This document shows, piece after piece, positions 11,182 through 21,830 of a DNA stretch of 64,000 bases. A program made the position numbers and the translations under genes. Every line of letters starts with the position of its first letter. Positions within the stretch are counted from its first letter, which is position 1. The stretch spans positions 38,224,088-38,288,087 of the forward strand of contig CM042955.1 of the NCBI GenBank assembly GCA_023678885.1, in the 5' to 3' direction. Under the pieces are notes generated by a model. That model saw nothing but the letters and a program-made list of their open reading frames with translations. It searched no databases and had not been told where the DNA came from. The DNA is from Pogostemon cablin (Eukaryota; Streptophyta; Magnoliopsida; Lamiales; Lamiaceae).

Positions 11182-13356
11182 ATACCGAATTGCTTGCCAA
11201 AGGAAATTTCAATTCGATTCGACTGCATGCAAGCATATGCTATTGAATCCCAACTCTCTATTTAATAAATTCAAAGCTAATCAAATGCTTATTACCAATC
11301 TGCCATCACTAAGTCTATTCTAATACACTAGCTTTTTGACCAGTGTGTTGTACGGGAATAGATTATAACAATATTATTTTTATTTTTATTTAAATTATAT
11401 TATGTGTTATATAATTATTAGTTAATAATTTTTTTTAATATAACTTGAAGTTTATGTTGTTAGTATTTAGATTTAGAAGGTGTGATACGAAGTACTTCAC
11501 TCATCCTAAGTTATTATATTTACTGTTTGTACGGAAATTAAGAAATATTATATATATAATGTGTAATGGGCTGCACGGACATTAAGAAATATTATATATA
11601 ATGTGTAATGGGTTGAAAATAGTAATATTTTAATGTATAATGTGTAACTATATTAGTGTTATGTATGGGCTTCATGGAGAAATAGTTGTTTTTGTTGTTG
11701 TTGTTGTTATTATTATTATTATTATTATTATTCACACTTTTCATTTTGGGGTGTCCCACGTATTTATTCACATTCCATTAATATTAAAAATACACTATAT
11801 ATCTTATGTACTTTTTACACTTTTTTTCATCTATACCAACATTTTTAGGGTCCGACTACTGTGCACCTGGTGTACCGGTGCACCTGGACGATCTTAACTA
11901 TTAGATTATATTTTAATTTGATCTCTACCATCAAATAAAATAAAATAATTATTTTTTTTATAAGAAAACTACCCACTCCCCTATTTTTAACCCACTAAAC
12001 CGCAGGTGCACCACAAAATCACCCTCAACTTTATTAACTTTTTTACACTTTATTTATCATTAACATTATTTACTTTTTCTCTTTAAATTATCAATTTACC
12101 CATATTTTTTTCAAACATTATATATTTAAAAAAACACATCTTAATATTCATTCCCGTATAAATGTGAACAAATACATGGGACAGAGTAAGAATTATTATT
12201 ATTATTATTATTATGATCTTGATCTCTATTTTAATATATATATATATATATATATAGTAGATAACTGTATTAGTGTTGCTGGTGCTCCATGGAGATGTAT
12301 TGATTATTTTGTGTGGATTCACTTACCAAAATATGGTCCAATGAGTGTTGTCACATTTTACTAAATAGTCCACAAATATTGTTACATTTTTCTTTCTGGT
12401 AAATTAGATCCAAAACAAACTATTAATATATCTCCGTGGGTAAATGAGACCCACAAAAACTATTAATATATCTCCATGAGCTCACACACAAAATTAATAC
12501 AACTACTCACTATACATTAGAATATTATATTTCTCAACCTACTATATCTATGAACCCGCAAATATTGTCACATTTTACTAAAATTATGCACATACCTCAT
12601 ATGTATTATGTATGACATATAGTGATAAATAAAAAATAACATTAATTTATAATATTACATTAAAATATGGCATTAATTTATAATTTAAAATTAAATAAAA
12701 CACTTGTTAATAATAATAATATGTATGACATAAAATGATAATAGTAAAAAAATATTAATTTATAAGAGTTGGTCTTTTGTGTCCCCAAGTGCACAAAGTA
12801 TGTATAGGTAAACCATTTTATTCTAAAAGGTGTATATTTTAATTAATAAGGATATACCATTTTATTCTAAAAGGTATACACTCTTTATTATTATTTTTTA
12901 TTTTTTCAGAAAATAAAGGGTACATTTTTTATACTAAAGGATATATAATTTACTATTAAAGGGTATGAGCGCACAGTGGGCATACAACTTTTTTCCATTT
13001 ATAATTTTGTATTGAAAAATGGCATTAATTTATAATTTAAAATTAAACAAATATATTTCCTTCATCCCACCCAATTTGTATTAAAAATATATATTTCCTT
13101 CGTCTATTAATAAGGTACCTACTGTACATTAAAATACTAATAAGGTACCTACTGTACATTAAAATGTACCTACTGTACATTAAAATGTTATATTTCTTAA
13201 CTCTCTACACATTAAACACATAGATATATAAAATATATCCATATGTGTATGGCATAAATAGATAAAAAAAAAAGACATTAATTTATAATCTTTTATTAAA
13301 AAATTACATTAATTTATATTTTAAAAATTAAATAAATACTTGTTAATAATAATAAT
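11182..13356. other. AT-rich non-coding stretch with microsatellites
   Basis: No gene was found. It holds a TTG/TTA run (about 11690-11735), a TTA run (about 12188-12214), a TA run (about 12234-12257), a short tandem repeat around 11530-11630, a palindromic GTGCACC region near 11858-11885, and three copies of a GGTACCTACTGTACATTAAA-type unit at about 13114-13190. Confidence 0.6.
12768..12992. mobile_element. Degenerate relative of the 10139 MITE
   Basis: It shares the internal AAAATAAAGGGTACA...TATACTAAAGG-type sequence with the MITE at 10139-10523. Its outer parts (CCCCAAGTGCACAAAG and GAGCGCACAGTGGGC) are decayed versions of the hairpin ends. Boundaries are approximate. Confidence 0.45.
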
Positions 13357-14362
13357 TGTAGGCAGTTAAATTTTATTGCCTAAATAAATAAAAATGCAAA
13401 GGAAAATATATTAAATATTGATTAAATATTTATTTATTATGGAATTTAAATAAATTAATTCCTAAGATAGATAAATAAATAATTGATAATTGATATAATT
13501 ATTTGAGCCCAAATCCAAGTCAAATGGGCTTAGTTCAAGTCAAATGGGCTTAATCCAAGTTATATGGGCTCAATTCGAGTCAAGTGGGTCTGATTCAAGT
13601 CAACGAGCCTAACAAATCAAGTCCAGCAGGCCTAGTTAAATTAATTAGGCCCAGGTTAAATTCTACGGGTTTAATTAAATTAAATAGGCCCGTATCCAGT
13701 CCAGCAGGCTTAAAGCCCAACATATCTTTTGAAGGAGAAAATATCTCCCAAGTGGTTATTTTCTCTACCTATAAATAAGGACCTTCAGTCCTCATTCCAA
13801 ACACTCTGAAAATCCTGAAGACCTGAAGAACTCTGAAGATTCAAGTGAAAATCAAGTTCGATCAAGATCCGGTCAAGTGAAGTTCAAGTCAAGATCAAGA
13901 CCAAGTTCAAGATCAAGATCAAGTCGAAGAACACTCAAGATCTTCAAATCAAGTTCAAGTCATCTTCAAGTCAAGAACAGCCTCCGATCAAAGACCAAGG
14001 TGCTAAACCTCTTCGATCCGGCGTTCTTCATATCAAATTCATCCATCTGTCTCCGTGAAGTCAATGTTCTACCAAATTGAGCGCCATACCTCACAATAAA
14101 TTTTCAAGTCAACGTTTGATCCGAACAAAGGCTCGACGCCTCCGGATAAACGTTTAAAGCTTCAAGTCAATCTCGAGCTCGGAAAAGCTTCATCCAAAGA
14201 TTCGACTCCGAAAAGTTGATAAAGTCAAGAAGTCAACTCAAGAGAGGAATCAGAGGATAGCTAGAGACTGTCTACTCATATCTCAAGTTCAATCCACCTT
14301 GGATTTTCGTTGTAATATCTTTTGTGTTTATTATTTTAATAAATACAATATTTGTTGTTACA
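13357..14362 (+). repeat. 5' LTR of the Tat element
   Basis: It is 1006 bp, from TGTAGGCAG to GTTGTTACA. U3 has a short tandem CAAGTCAAATGGGCTTA repeat. U5 is a low-complexity stretch of CAAGTT/CAAGAT hexamers. It matches the right LTR except for about six substitutions and one missing 20-bp unit. Confidence 0.95.
13770..13777 (+). promoter_or_regulatory. TATA box of the Tat 5' LTR
   Basis: TATAAATA lies near the middle of the LTR and is followed by AGGACCTTCAGTCC. The same box is at 27077-27084 in the 3' LTR. It is a likely core promoter for the genomic RNA. Confidence 0.6.
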
Positions 14363-14385
14363 AATTTTGGCACGCCCAGTGGGAC
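14363..14385 (+). other. Primer binding site region of the Tat element
   Basis: Directly after the LTR comes AA and then TTTTGGCACGCCCAGTGGGAC-like sequence containing TGGCACGCCCAGTGGGAC. The TGG start fits a tRNA 3' CCA primer. I could not assign the tRNA with confidence. Confidence 0.6.
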
Positions 14386-14422
14386 AGTTTCTACCTCTCA
14401 TCTCCTCTTCGAGCAAAGTAAG

Positions 14423-16633
14423 ATGGTTCTGCTAAGAGTCAAAGTCAACAGATCAGCTTCTGTCTTCAAGTCTTCAGAATTACAAGTTGAAGACGTTAAT
14501 GTGACAACTAGAAGCATGTCAAAGATGGCACGATCTGAAGCCTCTTCAGAGATAAATTCTTCAGTTGGAATTACCTCTGGAGTGATACCATATGATGATA
14601 AAGATGAGGAAAATGACTCAGCTAGCTCAACTCCTATACTTGAAGAAAGCTCATCATCAGATTCATCCATAGCCTCGACGATGGCAACAAACACTTCGTC
14701 TATAGAAGAACAGTTGGCAAGCTTAACTGAATCCGTTGCTGCACTTGCCAAACAGAACCAAGAGCAAAGTACTTTGATTTTCAAATTGATGGAGAAAATG
14801 GCTAGTGCTGAAACTAGCCATGCAAACGAAAAGCAAGAAGAAGATGCTGAAAATGAAGTAAATAACTCCGCGAAACGCCAGTCGACGGGGAAGAAGGTGA
14901 TTGAAGAAGAATTGAACATTTCCCATGATGGAATGGTTCCTATTAGCCAGCTAAAAAGTATTATACTTGGGACAATGAAGGACCAATTTGAAGAGAGCTC
15001 CAAACCTTCATTCATGTATGCTAAACCTTTTACTAGAAGGATTGACAACTTGAAGATGCCATCGAACTATCAACCCCCTAAGTTCCAACAGTTTGATGGA
15101 AAAGGTAATCCAAGGCAACATATAGCACATTTCATTGAAACATGCAATGATGCTGGAACTGACGGAGATCATATGGTGAGACAATTTGTTCGTTCTCTAA
15201 AGGGAAATGCTTTTGAATGGTACACCGACCTGGAGGCTGATTCTATAGACAGTTGGGATCAGATGGAATATCAGTTCCTTAATTGCTTCTATAGCACTAG
15301 GAGAACGGTTAGCATGATAGAGTTGACTAACACTCGCCAGTTAAAAGAAGAGCCAGTAATTGAGTACATTAATCGATGGAGAAATTTGAGCCTAAATTGT
15401 AAAGATCGATTGTCTGAAGTTTCTGGCATTGAGATGTGCATAGCAGGAATGCAATGGAGCCTTCGTTACATACTTCAAGGGATTAAGCCTAAAACCTTTG
15501 AAGATTTGGCCACAAGAGCTCATGACATGGAACTAAGCATGGGGATAAGTGGAGTGGTTGAACCACCGATTCCAGGCTCCTACAAGTATAAAGAAAAGCA
15601 AGAGGCCAGAAAAGGGGGCAAACCCTACAACAAATCTTCTGAAAAGGAGTCCATGGCGACAAATGCACCAGCTGTCAAATTTCGAAGGAATGAGAACGAA
15701 AAGGATGATAAAGTGAGGAATGATCCCCAAGAAAGGGGGCAAAGAAGATTGACCTTGAAAGAGATGCAAGAAAGGAAGTACCCATTCCTTGATTCAGATG
15801 TCCCAGGCATATTTGATGATCTGTTCAAAGATAAACTTATTGAGCTTCCTGATATGAAGCGACCAGAAGAGGCGGGACAAACTGACAATCCGAAATATTG
15901 CAAGTATCATAGACTAGTGGGTCATTCTATTAAAGATTGCTTTGTCTTTAAAGACAAAGTTATGCTATTGGTTGAGCAAGGGAAGATCTTTCTAGATGAA
16001 GATGCAACTGCGAACTCTATTTCTGCAGGCGGTGATTTTTCATGTCATATGGCAAGCGAAGCTCAGCTACTTAAGGGTGAATCTGGGAATGAAAGTGAGA
16101 CCCATGTTATAAAAATAACCTTCACAGAGGAAGACTTACTGCTCGGCTCGCAACTTCATAACCGACCTTTATTCGTAACTGGTTATACTCAAGAGCAAAG
16201 AGTTAATCGAATATTGATTGATGGAGGTTCAGCTGTCAATATCTTGCCCCTATCCATGCTTAAGAAGTTAGGAATTCTTACCAACGAGCTCGGCAGTAGT
16301 CGATTGACAATTCATGGGTTCAATCAAGAAGGCCAGAGAACACTTGGTACAACGGTCTTGGACTTAATGATAGATGAGATGGTCTCAACAGTTCTGTTCC
16401 ATGTCATTGATGCTAAAACATCATATAACATGCTCTTGGGGCGCCCATGGCTGCACGAAAATGGAGTGATTCCTTCTACGCTACATCAATGCTTCAAATA
16501 CTGCGATGGAGGCAACATAAAAAAGGTGCTTGGCGATGAAAGGCCATTCACAGAAGCTGAGTCATATTTTGCAGATGCTAGATATTTTCTGAAGAGTAGC
16601 AAGGCTGTCAAGCCCGAAGGAAGTTCATCGTAA
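14423..16633 (+). CDS. gag-pro: Gag-protease polyprotein of the Tat element
   Basis: A 736-residue frame starts at the first internal ATG, 60 bases after the LTR. Residues about 215-375 are a Retrotrans_gag domain (PPKFQQFDGKGNPRQH, FEWYTDLEADSIDSWDQM). Near residue 493 is a zinc-knuckle-like CKYHRLVGHSIKDC (C-x2-H-x4-H-x4-C rather than CCHC). Near residue 598 is a retropepsin active-site region, LIDGGSAVNIL, with LLGRPWL about 70 residues later. It would build and mature the particle. It ends at TAA 16631-16633, but the same frame continues open into pol, so pol would need read-through or belong to an interrupted single polyprotein. Confidence 0.9.
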   Translation: MVLLRVKVNRSASVFKSSELQVEDVNVTTRSMSKMARSEASSEINSSVGITSGVIPYDDKDEENDSASSTPILEESSSSDSSIASTMATNTSSIEEQLASLTESVAALAKQNQEQSTLIFKLMEKMASAETSHANEKQEEDAENEVNNSAKRQSTGKKVIEEELNISHDGMVPISQLKSIILGTMKDQFEESSKPSFMYAKPFTRRIDNLKMPSNYQPPKFQQFDGKGNPRQHIAHFIETCNDAGTDGDHMVRQFVRSLKGNAFEWYTDLEADSIDSWDQMEYQFLNCFYSTRRTVSMIELTNTRQLKEEPVIEYINRWRNLSLNCKDRLSEVSGIEMCIAGMQWSLRYILQGIKPKTFEDLATRAHDMELSMGISGVVEPPIPGSYKYKEKQEARKGGKPYNKSSEKESMATNAPAVKFRRNENEKDDKVRNDPQERGQRRLTLKEMQERKYPFLDSDVPGIFDDLFKDKLIELPDMKRPEEAGQTDNPKYCKYHRLVGHSIKDCFVFKDKVMLLVEQGKIFLDEDATANSISAGGDFSCHMASEAQLLKGESGNESETHVIKITFTEEDLLLGSQLHNRPLFVTGYTQEQRVNRILIDGGSAVNILPLSMLKKLGILTNELGSSRLTIHGFNQEGQRTLGTTVLDLMIDEMVSTVLFHVIDAKTSYNMLLGRPWLHENGVIPSTLHQCFKYCDGGNIKKVLGDERPFTEAESYFADARYFLKSSKAVKPEGSSS

Positions 16634-19600
16634 GAGAAAGGTGATGATAAACAAGAAAGAGAGAATGCAGATGATGTTTCATCCATAAAGTCTATTGAAG
16701 ATAAACAGTTGATCAAGACTATAGAAGGGTTGACACTACGTCTAACTAAGGTTGACACTAAGAAGCCTTTTCCTCCTCCACTCAAAGAGTTCACTCGCCC
16801 AATTCAAGGAGCTAAAACTGAGCATGGAGATGTATTCGAGGCGGCAGTTTCCAAATCATATAGCCCACAAGCTTACAAACTTCTTATGAAAGCTGGTTAT
16901 AACCCTCAAGAAAAAGTTATGATGAATGAACAGTCTCGTAAGACTCCTAGTGAATTTAATACCACTCAAGAGACATTGAAGAGTAATGGTCGCACTTCCA
17001 AGTATATTAGGACAGGGTTGGGATATGTTCCACAGAAACCTGTTCGCATTGCGATCAAAAGGGCAAACACGAACTACATCACGGAAGATGAAATTCTTTC
17101 TGAAGAAGAAGACCCAATTCAAGGAGCTAAAACTGAGCATGGAGATGTATTCGAGGCGGCAGTTTCCAAATCATATAGCCCACAAGCTTACAAACTTCTT
17201 ATGAAAGCTGGTTATAACCCTCAAGAAAAAGCTACGATGAATGAACAGTCTCGTAAGACTCCTAGTGAATTTAATACCACTCAAGAGACATTGAAGAGTA
17301 ATGGTCGCACTTCCAAGTATATTAGGACAGGGTTGGGATATGTTCCACAGAAACCTGTTCGCATTGCGATCAAAAGGGCAAACACGAACTACATCATGGA
17401 AGATGAAATTCTTTCTGAAGAAGAAGAGTCTCACGAAGAGGATAGAAAGGCAGAAAGAATCTCAGTATTCAAAAGACTCAAACCAGTTGGAACTAAAAGG
17501 ACTTCTAAGTTCCCAAGGTTCCCAAAAATACGTAGTCGGATCCCATCTCGCATGAAAAGACGACATTTCCTGACTATATCATGTGACACAGTGTTGAAAG
17601 CTAAGAAGCGAACAATAATCTTCACCCAAAGTGAAGAAGATGATCGAGAAAGTGTAGGCTCATCAGATATTGTTCATTCCGTTATCATGCAAACAAATCT
17701 ACGCAATGCAGAAACAGATCTACGAGGCAAGATTGTCGAAATGAGGAGAGATGGTTATGTAGTGGAGAGCATTGTTAAAGTGGGAGAAAATGAACAAGTT
17801 AGGTCTAATCCACATTCTCAAAGGCAAGAATTTCTGGAGGACGTTGCTGCAGTAAATCATGTCACTATACAAGAAGAAACCTCAACTGAAGAGGAAGATG
17901 CCGATGATGCTCCCCCAGAATTTGAGGAGGGTATTAAATCTACTGTTGATCAATTGAAGGAGATTAATTTAGGTGATGCTAATGATCCACATCCAACCTA
18001 TATAAGTGCTTTGTTGACATCTGAGGAGAAAAAGGCTTACATTGAGCTTCTTCAAGAGTTTAGAGACGTGTTTGCATGGTCATTCAAGGAGATGCCCGGA
18101 TTAGATCCAAAAGTGGCAGTTCATCATCTAGCAGTAAAGAAAGGAGTCAAGCCAGTTAAGCAGATGCAGCGTCAATTTCGACCAGAGCTGGTTCCATTGA
18201 TTGAAGCTGAGGTTAATAAGCTTCTTGAAATGGGAAAGATACGAGAAGTCAAGTATCCCACTTGGCTCTCTAACATTGTGCCAGTAAGGAAGACAAATGG
18301 GCAGCTTAGAGTGTGTGTTGACTTCCGTGACTTGAACTTGGCATGCCCAAAAGATGATTTTCCACTACCAATCACAGAACTTATGATTGATGCAACGACC
18401 GGGCATGAAGTGCTTTCATTTATGGATGGATCATCTGGTTACAATCAAATTAGCCTAGCTCCGGAAGATCAAGAGAAAACAGCCTTCCGCACTCCTAAAG
18501 GAATATACTGCTATAATGTTATGCCGTTTGGCTTGAGGAATGCTGGCGCTACGTATCAACGAGCTATGCAAAAGATATTTGATGACATGCTTCATAAGAA
18601 TGTTGAATGTTATGTGGATGACATTGTAGTGAAATCAAAGAAGAAAAATGATCATCTTAAGGATCTAAGGCAAATATTTGAGCGTCTCAGAAAATTCCAA
18701 CTCAAGATGAACCCGCTTAAGTGCGCATTCGGAGTCTCTTCTGGTAAGTTCCTTGGATTCATTGTCCGACATCGTGGCATTGAGATTGACAAAGCAAAGA
18801 TTGATGCGATAATGAAGATGCAGGTGCCCCGAAATATACATGAGCTCAAGAGTTTGCAAGGTAAGCTGGCGTACTTAAGAAGATTCATAGCAAATTTGGC
18901 CGGCCGATGCCAACCATTTAGCCATCTTATGAAAAAAGGCAGTCCATTTGAATGGGATGAAGCTTGCACTAATGCATTTAACAGCATTAAAGCATATTTG
19001 ATGAAGCCGCCAGTGTTGGTTGCTCCAATAGCCGGACGTCCATTAATTCTCTACATATCTGCTCAAGAAAAATCAGTTGGAGCCTTGCTTGCACAAAATA
19101 ATGATGAAGGAAAGGAGTGTGCGCTGTACTATTTGAGTAGAACAATGACTCCAAATGAGTTAAAGTACTCACCGATTGAGAAGCTCTGTCTTGCTCTCAT
19201 ATTTGTGATTCAGAAGTTAAGGCATTACTTTCAAGCTCATACTGTTTACTTGGTCTCGAAGGCCAACCCATTAAAGTTCGTAATGTCAAAGCCAGTGCTC
19301 TCTGATAGGCTCGCAAGGTGGTATCTCCAATTGCAGCAATTTGAAATTATCTACGTCCCTCAAAAAGTGGTGAAAGGGCAAGTGCTGGCAGATTTCTTGG
19401 CTGATCATCCCATGCCTGCCGAATGGGAATTATCTGATGATCTTCCCGATGAAGATATATTGGCTATTGAAATCACTCCTCCTTGGAAGATGTATTTCGA
19501 TGGAGCTGCTCACAGAGAAGGAGCCGGCGCAGGAGTAGTATTTGTAACCTCAGATGGAAGAGTTTTGCCATATTCATTCAGTCTAACTGAAAATTGCTCT

Positions 19601-21237
19601 AACAATGTAGCTGAATATCAAGCTCTTATACTTGGTTTGGAGATGGCAGTGGATGTAAAGCAGCGACACCTTAAGGTATATGGAGATTCGTTGTTGATAA
19701 TCAACCAGCTGCTTGGCTTATATGAGGTTAAGAAACCTGAATTGCTTCCGTATTATAACTATGCTCGAAGGCTTATGAATTGGCTTGGAGATGTAGAGAT
19801 TGAACATTTACCAAGGAGTAAGAACAAGCAGGCCAATGCTTTGGCAAAGCTAGCATCAACCATAGCAATTCCCAAAGCGTTTTTTCAAGTACCGATCTGC
19901 AAAAGTTGGGTGGTACCTCCCTTCTTCGAAGATGAAGATGGTGAAGAAGTTGAGTATTGCGCTATAGAGGTTTTTGATATTGAGAAAGAAGATTGGCGTC
20001 AACCGTTCGTGGAGTACTTAAAGTATGATAAGCTTCCCAATGATCCACACCTAAGGGTTGATGTCCGGCGTAGAGCACCACGATTCTTCTATTACAAGGA
20101 TACACTCTATAGAAGATCGTTTGATGGTATTCTCTTAAGATGCTTAAGTGATGAAGAAGCTCTTCAAGCTATGGAGGAAGCTCATTCTGGAATATGTGGC
20201 GCCCATCAGTCTGGACCCAAGTTACATTTCAGAATCAAGAGGATGGGATATTACTGGCCTTCTATGGTGAAGGATTGCATAGAATATGCACAAAGATGTC
20301 AGTCGTGCCAGTTTCATGCAAATCTCATTCATCAGCCTCCCGAACCATTACACTCAATAATTTTTTCGTGGCCATTTGATGCATGGGGCTTAGATGTGGT
20401 GGGGCCATTAATGAAGTCTTCCGGAGGCCATCTTTATATTCTGGCTGCCACGGATTACTTTTTCAAGTGGGCGGAAGTTGTACCCTTGAGGGAAGTGAAG
20501 AAAGAAAATGTGGCTGATTTCATCCGCATCAACATCATATATAGGTATGGAGTGCCTCGATACATTATCACAGACAATGGGAGGCCATTAGTAACTCTTT
20601 GATTGATAAGCTTTGTGAGAAGTTTGACTTCAAGCAAAGAAAATCTTCTATGTATAATGCAGCAGCTAATGGGCTTGCCGAAGCCTTCAACAAAACACTG
20701 TGTAATCTGTTGAAGAAGGTGGTCTCCAAGTCGAAGCGAGACTGGTATGAAAGGATTCATGAAGCTTTATGGGCGTATCGAACTACTTATAGAATGCCTA
20801 CTCAAGCTACTCCGTACTCTCTTGTATATGGGGTTGAAGCTGTGGTGCCCCTTGAAAAGCAAATACCATCTTTGAGAATAGCCATACAAGAAGGTTTAAC
20901 TGAAGAAGAGAACGCACGACTGCGTCTCGAAGAATTAGAGGCACTTGATGAGAAGAGGCTAGAAGCACAACAAAGACTTGAGTGCTATCAAGCTCGCCTC
21001 TCCAGAACGTTTAATAAGAAAGTAAAGATACGTTCTTTTCAAGTCGGAGACTTAGTCCTTGCTGTAAGAAGGCCTATTGTCATCACTCACCGAGTTGGAA
21101 ATAAATTCTTGCCCAAGTGGGATGGCCCACATGTTGTGAAAGAAGTGTATACAAATGGTGCATATAAGTTGATATCTGAAGATGGTGTAGGAATCGGCCC
21201 CATAAATGGCAAATTCCTGAAACGCTACTATCCGTAA
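16634..21237 (+). pseudogene. pol: Pol polyprotein (RT, RNase H, integrase) of the Tat element, broken
   Basis: This frame is continuous with gag-pro across the TAA at 16631. It contains RT (about 18190-18760; YVDD at 18611-18622), a degenerate RNase H-like connection, an archaeal-type RNase H (from about 19486, YFDGA), the integrase zinc-binding region (about 20175-20320, with a CQSCQ pair) and the integrase core (WGLDVVGP, then TDNG). At about 20585-20590 the frame shifts and ends in TGA at 20600-20602. The rest of integrase, including its catalytic Glu region (NGLAEAFNKTL) and C-terminal part, continues in another frame to 21237. Loss of one base would explain the shift. An in-frame 315-bp tandem duplication lies between protease and RT. 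The element would not make intact integrase itself. Confidence 0.9.
16798..17427 (+). repeat. In-frame 315-bp tandem duplication in pol
   Basis: Positions 16798-17112 and 17113-17427 are direct copies differing at only about 3 bases. 315 is a multiple of three, so each copy adds 105 residues and the reading frame is kept. The duplicated segment lies between protease and RT, where no catalytic domain is expected. Confidence 0.92.
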
Positions 21238-21830
21238 TCAAATCCAAGGAACGCTCCTTGACGCACGAGCCTAAACTGCATGTTACTCCTGGTCCGCATG
21301 AGTATAAACTGTGTACGACGAACTCCTGGTCCGCATGAGTATAAACTGTGCACGACACCCACCAAAGGTAATTATATGTGGTTAAACTATTGGTTCACCC
21401 CACTCAGATATTTTAAGTGGTTAAAGCATTAAATATCCTACTTTGTCTAAAGTGGTTAAAGAATAGTCACTCCTGGCCCGCATGAGTATAAACTGTGTAC
21501 GGCACCCCCCCCATCCAAATCAAATCATGTCCCTTTGAACTACGTAATGACTTGATCCTCTTTGAAGAGGTACGTAGGCAGCTTAGCACTTTGCTAAGTT
21601 CAGTCATGTCTTTGGTTTATTCACGTCAAGTTTGTGGGGCAAACAATAAATTGGAGTATGAAGGCAGCAAATAAATATGAAAGACAAGAAAACAAATTAA
21701 TGATGTAACATAAAAGAGAAGTAAGGAAGAGAATGGACTTCATTGATAATATCATTAGATGTTCAAAAACATAAAAGGGGAAAGCGAGTAAATAACTAAG
21801 GGAACAAATTAAAAGAAAATCAGTCCTACG
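21238..21830 (+). other. Non-coding spacer after pol with 38-bp repeats
   Basis: Between pol and the antisense gene are three copies of an ACTCCTGGTCCGCATGAGTA-type unit of about 38 bases, at 21284, 21322 and 21469. AGTGGTTAAA-type units lie between them. No ORF is seen. The sense and antisense genes converge here. Confidence 0.7.

Noticed and set aside
14398..15048. 216-codon minus-strand frame opposite Tat gag
   Set aside because: It is the mirror of the gag coding region and has no domain.
21284..21507. CRISPR-like direct repeats
   Set aside because: There are only three units, irregularly spaced, in a plant retrotransposon spacer. Tandem repeats explain them.
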